Shown: positions 27,901-39,900 of the stretch, piece by piece
Position numbering within the stretch: the first letter of the stretch is position 1
How the letters are laid out: the number at the start of each line of letters is the position of its first letter
Source of the DNA: Rhynochetos jubatus
Taxonomy: Eukaryota > Chordata > Aves > Eurypygiformes > Rhynochetidae
Direction of reading: 5' to 3'
DNA length: 64,000 nucleotides
Assembly (NCBI GenBank): GCA_027574665.1
Contig: CM050654.1
Span: forward strand, 25,687,722 to 25,751,721
Program-made: the position numbers and the translations under genes
The notes under the pieces: model-generated
Told to the model about the DNA's origin: nothing
Databases searched by the model: none
Seen by the model: only the letters and a program-made list of their open reading frames with translations

Positions 27901-30900
27901 GCCAGATAGGCTGTAAATTCCAAGTTTAGGGAAGATACGTCAGCAATTCAGTGGGAACTGGGGGCTAAATCATGCTCTACTTAAGTGAATAACCTTACTG
28001 AAGGGACGTAAATTAACATGGGCAGGATTTAGCACCTGTTATTCCCATTGGAACCCAATGGAAATTCCGTGGTTTTTTGTACACGGAGTCTGACTTTAGG
28101 AGTTTGTTAATGCCTTGATAAGAGGGCAACAACAGCTAAACCTACGGCGAAACATCTTTTTCTATAGCTGTCGAATAGTGATGTTCACTGGTGGATTGGA
28201 CTGCACGTGGAAAACGTCAGCGAAGAATTCCGGTAAGGATTCCTGCCCGTCAGCTGCTGTGAGTTCCTCAGCCTGCCCTGTCTACAGGTCTACAGGCTAT
28301 CCTTCAGTCTGACAGAGTGAATCGGTGTGATGGCTGAGTGGGGTATTCAGGAGACAACTTCAGTTCTCCTGTAAATATCATTCAGAATATATTACCCTTA
28401 ATTTATCTCCATGTTACAGTATTTCTTCTGAAAGGGTTATAAAAGATACAAGATGAATATCAGTCTCGGTGGTGGTGGTTGTCTCTCTTTTTTTTTTTTT
28501 TAAGGCTTAGGTAATAAACAGGCACTTCCTACCTTTTATCTGTGTAACAACACTCTTACTGTTTCTGTGCAGCTGGAGAGATGAATCACAAGTAACATAC
28601 CAGAACTGGAATGAAGGGAGGGAGAGAGATCCACTGAAACCAGGGAGAAGATGTGGCTTCATTTCATCGCAAACAGGTTTATTTTCTATTTCCTTTTGCT
28701 TCAGGAGTGGTGACTTGGTTCTGTTGTTGGCCAAAAGGGTTATATTTTTTGACTTGCTCTCAAGAAATGCAATCCATGTTCAAGTCCTGTTACCTGGTTA
28801 TAATTTGCATAACTGTTTTTATGGTTAAGAAAACAATAGTGAAATATCATTAATATGCTCAGAGACTAGGTTGTAGGATTGAGAATATATTAATAGTTCT
28901 GGTTCTCTGATGTCAAAATACAGAGACTCCAGTGATCTTGACACTTTAGTTTTACTTAAGAACCCGTTTTGTGGCACAGCAAAAATGTTAATGCATCGCT
29001 GGTTTTCACAGTCAGTTTTCTCATAACCAAATGAGCCAGATGGACTGAGCAACAATTTTTCCTGCATTTATAAACTGTTTATTTTGTCAGCACACAACTT
29101 TAAAGACTCAGTTTTCTAGTTTATTTTTGATGCCATAGCCAATCTGCTGAGGGTATTTTGGGTACCATGGGTTTGGTGCTAGCCTTTACATCATCACATA
29201 TCTCTATATTTTATTGCAGTTATAAAATAAATTTACAGTGCTGCTGGTTCCAGTGATTTCTGTCATCTCACAGTCTGTTTTCTGAAGATCTGCAAGTCAC
29301 ATGATAAAGTAGAACATGTCAGGTTCCATGGAATCAAAAAATATCCAGCTTTGTATTTGTGAGAAGAGCTGAAAAAGATTAATCCAGCTGCACTCTTGTA
29401 ATCTCAGCCTCAAAAGACAAAACTGAAAAAATGCAAACCTTTCTTTTTTTTCTACACATAATTTTGGGGTTTTGACTCAGGATTTCTGAATGCTTGAGTT
29501 TGGCATTAGCATAGTTAATATTGGATAAAAGGAAGAGACACTGGGAGCTGGTCAACTTGAGCACACTGAAAAAACGTATTTTCCTCCTAAGCAGGTCAGC
29601 ATTTTATGTCAGTACCTGGATCTTGCCAAAAATTTTCAATGTAAGGAAGTAAAACTATTTTATCTGGAAGGCATAATTTCTATACCTTTCCTTTTTTTTT
29701 GCATAACCAATTTTTTTAAAAACCATGATGATATAGGCGTATGTTATGTGACTCATTACCAAGGAATGGGTTTAACTTAATAAAATGAAACTGTGACTAA
29801 CAGTATGACCTCAATGGACCATCAAATCCAATGTAATATGATACCTCCAAATGTATTTGATGTGGAATCTCATCTCACTCAAGCACTAAAGGATACCCTT
29901 CTTGACAATATCTGAGATAGCTAAGAAACAAACCCATTCCAATTCTCAAACCAATATTGAAATATGATTTTTCTTTTTACACAGGACTGTGGGGTGATGA
30001 AAACTGTACTGTTTCTCTTCCCTGTATTTGTAAACGTGAATTTGCATGGAAAATAGAGAAAGAGCTTCCAAAAGACCAGAACCAATACGGAGTATGTCCC
30101 AAAGGCTGGTTGCACTTTGGATTCAAAGTAAAACATTTTTTTTTTTTTTCTGCTGTTCGATTATTCAAAATGCTTTCCATATTTGTGACAGAAATTAGCA
30201 TTCTTAAGAATTATTCATTATTTGAAAATTTTCTGCCTTTTTGAAAGCAGGGCCGTTAGGTTTATAACTACTGACACAGTGATACAAACATTTACGGCTG
30301 TTAAGTAGCTTTGCACACAGAAGTTGTCTTAATAAGGTGTCAAAAATTTTACTTTAGTTCAGGGAAGTGTATACTCATACATGCAAAAGCTCTGTACGTG
30401 TATTTGTGCATTTGGCTTGAAAAGCCTGCTCCATCCTCTCTTTTCCACATACGCCAGTTCCAAGAGTCTTTTATGGCCTCAGAACAGATCTCTGACCCCT
30501 TGTTGTACTAAATGGATCCCTAACTGCTGCCATCCTCTGAAAGATGCTGTTTCAACTAGAGATCGTCAAAGATCATTATAAACCAAAGTCTATTTGCAAT
30601 TGAAAGTTGAAAGGCAATTATTTCATCGGGCTTCTCTTAAAGCAACATGCATTGTGGTAGCCAGATTTATCCCAGTGCTGAACTGCAGGCTGGCTACAAG
30701 AATAAATTTAGCCAAGATAGTGTTTGCCTTTAAACAACTGCTTTGAATCCAAGCCTGATCCCAGCTGAAAACCGCTGCCAAGCACGTTGGAGAGGTCCAC
30801 TGCAGGACAGAAACTAATGCAATATTTCATCTTCAGTAACAGCGTGTAAAATGATTTAGTGTTAATTCCTGGAAATTGATAAATAGTTTTTAAACAGGGA

Positions 30901-33900
30901 AAAAAACCAAAACAAGCCCTTTTTTGTTTTTTTTTTTTTTTTAAACAGTGCTTTTTGATACAAATTCCAAAGGATCCAGGGCATCTGCGAAACTGGTACT
31001 CTGCACAAGAGTTCTGTGGTAGCTATGATGGGTCACTTGCTTCCCTTGAAGATGAACTGGAACAAGGTGGAGTATGGAAAATACCGTTAAATAAATAAAA
31101 TTTCATCTTTATTAGGGTGCTGTAGTTTTTTATCATCTTGGATACAGATTTAGGAAAAAAGAAAGTTCAGATCCTACTCATGGTTCACCTCTTTAAAAAA
31201 GTTAGTCTTTCTCTTTCCCAGTGTCCCAAAATACAAAGATTCGAATGTTTACTGAGCTATATGACAGGTACGATTTGAGGAGTAATTATAATTTCTTTTG
31301 TGCTTACTACCATGTGTTACAAATACAAAAAATTAATAGAATAGCCATTTCAAAATTTGCTATGTAAAATTTCTACCTTATTAATGCAACATCACGCTCT
31401 TATAAAGGCAATCTCATTTTTATCCTTTAATAGTACATAAAATCTGTCCTACAGTATAGCACATGAGCATAGTGCAAGGCTGGAACTGTCAGAAGAATAA
31501 ATGCCAGATGATTTGGAAGTAATTATAGTCCCTATTCATAAAAAGAGGGTTGAATTTCATACATTTCTACAACCTTTTATTTGGAGGTGGTGGGAGCAAT
31601 CTCACTGGCTATCTTTAGTTGAGAAATTATTATTTTCAACTAAAGTTGAGAAAAGCTTTTTCAATGGAACGATTCCCTAAACTAATACTTAACGTTGTGC
31701 AAGCTGCTGTGAACTTTTCTGGAAGACTTACTAGTTAATGGACTAGATCCTAACCCAGTTAATCAGTGTAACTGAATCTATGGTTAGATGACAGTGAAAT
31801 GCCGCTCATGTTCTTCCTTTCTAGTAACTATGTAATGTCAGTGATTAGCAATCAAATTTTTCAGTGCTTTAAGTGTGTTGGAAGAGACTTATCTATCCCT
31901 AAATGGTAACCAGTTAATTACATTTTATTCCTCTTTCTAGCTTTCATAACAATGAATCTATTTGGACAGAAAACTAATGTTTGGATAGGTTTCCAGAGTG
32001 ATGATTACGAAAAATGGTTGAATGAAAATTCTCCAATGTATTCCAACTGGTTTCCTGTTGAAGTACTGCGTGTGAGTATTTCCAGGGGTTTAAGGACAGT
32101 GGGAAGTTGTTTCATCCATAAAAATCATGACTGCCCCAAAGACGAAGCCTAACTTATTACAGCAACTTAGTCTTCTCTTTGTTTTTGCAGCTTCAAACAA
32201 CTGTGGGCACAGATTTATGGGCATAACTAGTGGCAGCAAAAAAGGCACTGTCGAGAGAGTTATTTATGTAATTTGTGGCTATAGTCACATTCTCTTGCAA
32301 TTGCATTCAAGCATCAAAGTTTGAATTATATGGTTAGTATCATATCCTGGGTCTGAGCAAGGTTTAGGAATATTTCATATTTCAATATATCGTTTTACAC
32401 GATGTTAGTCCGTATTGGCCTTAGCATTTTAGTTTGTTCAGTGAAAGCTTGTGTCATTTTTATTATGGGGTTATTGTTTCAAATTGTATTTATAGGATTG
32501 TTCATTCTTTCACCTAAATATTCATAATAGTGACTTTCAGATAATTATTCTTCTAAATTTAATAATTATGCATTGTTTTTACACAGTGTCTTTCTTAATT
32601 AATACAAGATTCTGTGTTGATTGCAGAGACAGCATTATAACAGTGCAGATATTCAAGAACAACTTCCACTATGCACGCTGGTATCAAATAACCCTAATTT
32701 TTATTTTACGGGGAAGTGGTACTTGGAAAACTGTCAGAAAAATTATGGGTTTGTCTGCCAAAAGGCTCAGGGTAAGGTTTTGTTTTGTTTTGCCTTTGTT
32801 CTCTTTTCTTACTATATTGAATTCATCTTTATTTTCGTGTAGAAGCAGCTTGTTATAGGTGTCTGTAAAACCAGGAACGTGACAGATTTCTAGGATATTT
32901 TTACTTTGATATTTTAGACAGACTAGCTCTACACTGTGTAATAAACCCATAGCTGCGATGTAAAAGTAATTTCTAAAAAAAAAATGTTCTGGTATTAAGT
33001 TTTCTTCATGACTTTGAGCTTTCTGTGGCGTACTTCAGAATCACAAACAGAGATGATATTTCATCTTTTCTGTCATGGCAGCAGAGTAACTACATGAAAT
33101 GACAAAAGGCAAAAGTGAGGGTAATTTTGATGAAAATATAGTATTTTTGGGATGGGGGGACGAGGGGGGAGGTGTGAGGGTGTGGTTAGGGTGGGACTGG
33201 CAATATTAGATCAGAATAGCATCTCAAAAATGGATTTCTGTGAAGAACGGGAACCAATGGGCTGGTCAAGTAGAGTTTGGCTTTGCTTTTCACGGGGTCC
33301 AAAGGGACAGTCCTCTCCTGCTCGCTGCCTAGGAGGCAAGGGAGAGGGAGTGGAGAAGTAGAATAAACAAATACAAGGTTTGGGCAGCACTCACATGTGG
33401 CTCTAGCAAACCATAGCGGTATTTGACATCATTTGTTATGAAAAACAGTTGTGGGGAGTGCTGGAGTAATCCTAAGTGGAGTGTAGAAAAATAAATAAAT
33501 GCATTTTCCTGCTGGTTTGTTTTGTTTGCCTCCTGAATGTTTGTATTTTAACCCCTTGCTGCTGCTTCAGACCGATAGAAAAGACTTTGATAGGCTGTGC
33601 AGGAAGGAAAAAGGTTGCCTTAGGGCAGCAAGGCTGCAGGGCGTCTGGGGAGACTGGGGCAGCAGTGCGCGCTCAGGACCCTCCCCAAGTTTCCAGGCGG
33701 CTGAAGGTGAGCGTGGCCCATGGGCCGTAGTGGGGTGGGGATGGGGTCCTCAGTGCTGCCCACCCACCCCACGAGTGGCAGAGTGCTCTGGGTGTGAAGG
33801 GAGCAGTCCCGTCTCCCCAGTGTGACACCCATGGCACTCTTGCACACACAGTCAGGCCGTTTAGCTTGCTAATTCAGCAGAAAACTTTCTCGTCTAAAAT

Positions 33901-36900
33901 TGGCTAAATTGGTGTAGTTTTGTGCAGATTTTCCAGTCTGCATTGGCTCAGTGCAGGGTCAGGCAGCCAACAGACCTGTGCATGGGAATATGCTGCTGGA
34001 AGAGCAGAGAAGCAAGGAAGGGAGATGGTGGTGGTGAGCTGCTGAATTTGCTGAAATGTCCAAACACGTGTCAATTCCTGGAAAGATGGGCTGGTGCTTT
34101 GCTCCTGCCATCCTGTCCACATCCTCTCTCCCCTGTTTTTGAATTGTTTTCTGTAGGAGAGTAGAATGAAATAAACCAGCAGGAGATCTGAACTGGGCTC
34201 TGATCTCTTTGTGATGCTGATTTAGATTGTGTCAGCATTTTACTGCATTTCCTGCCTTTTGGGGTTTTTTTTTTTAAGGAGTGACACGCCCTGAAAGCTG
34301 GAAGATAATAGTACCTCAGCTCAAGAGCAGAACTTCTTCTTGTTTAGAAATTTCTAATTTTAAATTATTTGTGAATTACAATAATAAATTAATTTACTAT
34401 TTTAAGGTGCTTGTTAGCACTCCTCCTCTCTAAGTCATGAAGGGGACCAAGTCTAAAAACATTCCACCTTGTAGCAAAGCAACCACTTCATTTTGTAATC
34501 ACAGTGAAGTTTTACAGACAGAAATAATTCAGCCAAACTGACAAATGGGATTAAAACTGAGGCGTTGCTTTATTTTAATAGTCTTGTTTAAAGTATACTG
34601 TGGGTATTCAGACCCATCAGCAAAGGCATTTGCCTCCTGAAGAAAAGCACGCATGGCAGCATCACAGGCTGGGCTGGGCTGGAGATGGTCTCCGTCTCCT
34701 CATTTTTTTCTCACGGGAGGCGCTCTCCTGTTATTTCTTGAATCTGAAAACTCTGCTTCTTCCTTTATTTTACTTTTTGGACATTGCTGTGTTAGTTTGT
34801 CATCAAAAAGAGGTTTAAGTCTCCGTGCACAGTGCCAGTACTGTGATCTTCCCTAGATTGGCTCGTGGTTAGTAAAGAAGAGCTCAGGAAACTCCCAAGC
34901 ACGTACTTGTACTGTGAAGCACAGTTTGTCATCCTCTCAGTTGTGCCTGTAGAATTATTTGTGAGGCCAGGCTTCGTGCTGTAAACTGATCCTAGAAATT
35001 TGACTCAAAAAAGAGGTGATCTAAATTACATGCAAGGTATCTGGATAAGAGCACTCTCCAGTTCACTGCTGTTGGACGTTTGGGATATTGCCCAGACCCC
35101 AGGTGATATCTTACTGACCTTCAAAGATCCATTCGGTAGAACTAACTCCACCCAGGTTTTCTTTTTTTTTTTTTTTTTGTTATACATTAAACTCATTCAC
35201 TCCTGTGAGGATTTTTGTACGGTGATGGAATTTCAGATACTGTTCTAGTAGTCATCATCGTTGTCTTCTTTTTAAAATTCACCGTGCCTTCCTGAAACCA
35301 AGGAGTTTTCAATTTTTACATTGGTTTTTAAGGATAGTTTGATTTTTTTTTTTTTTTAGGAGCTGTTCTGCTATGTTCAAGCTGTCTATTTAAAAAAAAA
35401 TATTAATAAATCCTTTATTTCTCTTTGTAACAGACACATCCAGACATGTCTTCAATGCATCTGAAATGGACCCTGTGCCAGATACTTTAGAATATGGAGA
35501 CAGAATGTACAAACTAATACGTGGGAATTTCACATGGTCCTCAGCTTTAAAAACCTGCATGGCAAATGGCGCGGAGTTGGTCAGCATCACAGACCAGTAT
35601 CACCAAGCTTTCCTCACAGTGATTGTGAATCGGCTGGGATACAGCCACTGGATCGGGCTCTTCACTTCAGATGTACGTAGTGGGCTCCCTGGCTATGAAT
35701 ATGGTGCTGCAAAGGAGTTTTTCCAGTAACAGGCTCAGGAGTCACTCATTCGAAGTCACAGGAAGTTTCCATCTGGAAATGAAACCTCAGAAAACTTGAG
35801 CCCTAACCATATTTTTTAAAATGTAATCTATAAATCTAACGATAGCCAGTTTGGTGCAATGACTACTGAAAGCTAAAAGGCATAGAAAACAGGTAAAAAT
35901 ACACCAAAAAAAATCACAGTGTCAACATTAAAATTACGCTGTTTCATTTTTAGTTGCTCAGTGGTCCAAATAGTTGCTTGCTGAAAACAGGAGGTTAGAT
36001 GTTGTTTGTGGTCTCCCAGAATTAAGTTGAGAGGATCCTTGGATCTGCCTTTTGTAGGTCCTTTTGGGTGTACCCAGCCTTTGGGGATGTAAAAGATGTT
36101 CTGTGATATCTGTGAGGATGCCACCGGAAGAAGATGAACTTGTATGGTGCTAAAGCATATCGGAGGGATAATCTGAAATTTGCCTTGGCAGAACGGGCTT
36201 CACTTTGAATGGTCGGATGGGACTAGGTCCTTGTTTACCTTCTGGGAAGATGATGAGTCCCAGGCATTTGGCAGCTGTGTTTACATCGATACCTCGGGGC
36301 GCTGGAAAAGTGCTAACTGCGAACGACTTCTGCAAGGAGCAGTTTGCCATGTGCCACCCAGTAAGTCACAGTTAAGTTTTACATTAAATCTTTGCAGCCA
36401 GAAATGTGCATGTTGACAGTAGAAGAACATGAAAGGAAATCCATGGGGTTGAGGTTAAGCAGTGATGATAGTATTACCCAAAATTGAAGTATATTTCTGG
36501 TGTTTCCTTGCTGTATTTCCTATTTATGAAACCATTTTTTCCCCGTAAAATATTGGCCATCAGTTAAGGTCTGGTCCATAGGAAAATGGAAAGAGAACTC
36601 TCATAATAAGAAAAAGACGGGATAGTTACTGACTCTGTCTCTTCAGTGAACACTATATTATCTGTGAAAAATGATGGCTGCTAATAACCTAGCTTGAAGG
36701 GAAATAAATTCCATTTGCTGCAATTCCCTGTGGGATGGGAGAAAGGAAGCATTTGGAGTAAAGTCACAGCTTCACTGATTGCACAATGCTCTGCCAATTA
36801 TCTGGGCTTCATTTGAACCCAGAATTCAGGTCTGGAACTCCCTTCGATCCAGGACTACAGTCTTCGACAAGAGCCACTTCTCAAAATAGTTCCTGTTTGG

Positions 36901-39900
36901 TGGTATTGATCACCAGGGGTGTGTCTGCAGCTTATTATAGCTTTTGGATGTGTGAGAAGAAAGCTATTTTGGAATCCTTCAAGGCAAAAATTACTCTTTA
37001 GCATGATTTTTGTAGTGAAGCCAACTAATTACCTAGTTTGTTTCACAAATTATGTAACCATACCTATCTGAGGTTTATGTAATTATTAGAAGTTGTGTTT
37101 TGTAGCAAAGTAGGATGCGTGTGAGACCATAGTTATCACAGCTGAGTCTACAACACTGCCAAAAAGCAATGCTGGGGATAGCGAAGCGAGCTTGTAGAGT
37201 CACCCTGAGTCAGAGGGATGCTTTGCTGCGGCACGTTGCACGCTGGAGAGGCTGGCTGCTGCTTACCGATGGGACACTTTCCTCCGTGCCTTTGGCATGA
37301 AGTGTTTTATGTTTGTGGCTTAGTGTCGAGAAACTGCAGTCCTTGGAAATCCCCAGCCCTCTGGGAGATGCTGGGCAGCCTGGAGTGCTCTGATATGCCC
37401 GTAGTTGGGTCCTAACTCCCCTGTACATCAGTATCAGTTAGGTTGTCCCGATATTGCTGCAATCCAGCAAGGTTTTTGATCAGAAATAAAACCAGCTTTA
37501 CTCTTAATACCAGTGTATGTAACGGCTAGATTTTCACTTTGAAAAATAGAGGCATAACACAATAACACGCTTATTAGCGTCGCTCCAAAACAGCGCGTGG
37601 AATGTTATATGAATGTGTATGTTGTTGTGGCAATAAAGCTGTGCTGTTATTTCTATCACAGAAAAGAAGCTCGCTGCCTATAAAGGCCTGTGTTCAGAAA
37701 AAACTGTTCCCTGGATCAAATTCAAAAACAGTTGCTACAGCTTTTCCACAGTTCTGCAGGGCACAAGTTTTGATACAGCATATGAAGTCTGCAAAAATCA
37801 AGGTGATTATTTTGTAGCTACAGAATGACATTGGGATATCTTAAAAAAATATTTTTTTTCTGAAATTACTTAAATCTTGTGTTTTCTGTAGTTCAGGATA
37901 ATGATAGTGGAGCTCATAGCTCATAAGCCATCCATTAAATTGGAGGAAACATGCTTTAAAACAAAGTTCTTTTCCATGTGAAAATACTGATTGCTAGAAT
38001 AACATAAAATGCATTTCTTTTCATTCAAACTTGTTTTACAATCATGTGAGAACAGTTGATATCAGCTTGAGCATTTTCACATTAACTGTAAATTTTAGAA
38101 CTTGTATAGCACACAACCACACTTCTTAAATTTTTTAACTAAGGCTCATAATACTAAGTTTTTTAAATGCAATTATATATTTTAATTGCATGGATTATCT
38201 GAAAATTTGTTCTGTGTTTAATCTGTAGGGTCACATCTCCTGACTATTCAAGATGAAGATGAAAATGCTTTCATCCTGGAAGAATTGCACAGTTTTGGTT
38301 ATTCTGTGCAAATGGTTTGGTTGAACATCCTGCGTGTTACAGACAGTAAGTTTTGGGTGGAAGAGAACTGCATGTAAGAATATGGTTTGGTTTTTTTTGA
38401 ATGCTGGTGTAACAGTGTTGTCTTTTGAGATTTTTTTTTTTTTTTTTTTTTTGCTGCCTGTTACCTGTTTCTGATGTAGTAAAACATTTCAGGCTTTCTG
38501 TAATAATTACTTTTTAGTATTCTGAGTACTCAATATGTATGCATGTATGCAAATGCCTTTATTTTCTTCTTAAAGAAGCACTGCAGGCTGTCTTCTGTGT
38601 CAACTACATGGAATATTTTTAAGTCCTTTAAAAAAAGTAATATAGTGGCCAACCAGACAAAATCCTGGGATTCTTTAATTCAATATTTATCTATGCAAGA
38701 GTAAGTCCATCTGAAACAGAGGTAATTATCAAAAGACTATGGTATTTTATAATGATTTATAACTTCTGCCCTTAGATGAGACACACTCCTGGTCTGATGG
38801 TTCTCCCTTAAATTATTCTAACTGGGGCATCTGGGAGCCTGAATTTGAGCATCTCAAAGGGAATTTCTGTATCAGCCTGAGGACTACAGATGGAGTCTGG
38901 CAATTATCTCCATGCAGAGAGAAAAAAGGATTTGTATGTAAAATGGATGCAGGTATGTTCTTCCATAAAAGACAGCAGCTGTGTCATTTCAACCATTGTT
39001 TTACGTGTTCCTTGTTGCTTGCTTACTTGCTCTTAGTTTTCATTTAAATAACTGTGTCCCTAGGTATTAGAAAAATACCTGTACAAAACCCATCCTGTAA
39101 GCTCCTTTGGGCAGCCCTTGCGTTATTGCCCACTGCCGTCTGCAGAGAACCACAGAATGATAGAACACCAGGTTGGAAGGGACCTCAGGGATCATCTTGT
39201 CCAACCTTTCTTGGGAAAAGCATGGTCTGGATGGCCCAGCACCCTGTCCAGCTGAATCTTGAAAGTGTCCAGTGTTGGGGAATCCACCACTGCCTTGGGG
39301 AGATGATTCCAATGGCCGATTGTTCTCATTGTGAAAACTTCTCTTGTGTCCAGTTGGAATTTGCCCAGGAGTAGCTTGTAGCCATTACCCCTCCTTTTTT
39401 CCATGTGACTCCTTGTAAAAAGGGAGTCTCCGTCTTCTTTGTAGCCACCCTTAAAGCAGTGGAACATGGTGATATGGTCTTCCCTAAGTCTTCTTCTCTC
39501 AAGGCTGAACAAACCCAGTTCTCTCAGCCTTTGCTCATATGGCAGAGCATCAGGCTGACCTCCACAGGACCCATAGGACAGGCAGGAGAAGTGCGGGAGA
39601 TCTACCACTGCACAGATCTGCTTTTGCTGCCGCTCATCCTTGCACAAATGTCAATTAATATATTCTGCCAAATTTAAGGGGTTTTAGATAACAGATTAGC
39701 TTATGTTTAACTTAGCCAGCTGGAATCCCATTGGCATGAGTGAAGTTATAAGCAGCCTGCTCTTCTACGGGTTTTGGTAGATTGTCTTCCCAGTATCAGT
39801 TTTACCACGAATATGTATAGTAACTTCTGTTGGCTCTATGGGTAATTCTGTAACTGTTCTGGATTCTGTTTCAGATATCGATGCAACAGAACCTTCTGAA

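Noticed and set aside
32070..32075. Alternative donor two bases upstream at the end of exon 22
   Set aside because: GTGTGA at 32,070 would shift the frame into exon 23; GTGAGT at 32,072 is stronger and in phase.
39192..39647. Minus-strand open frame of about 150 codons in intron 28
   Set aside because: It is the CR1 ORF2 C-terminal remnant running into flanking intron, not a host gene.
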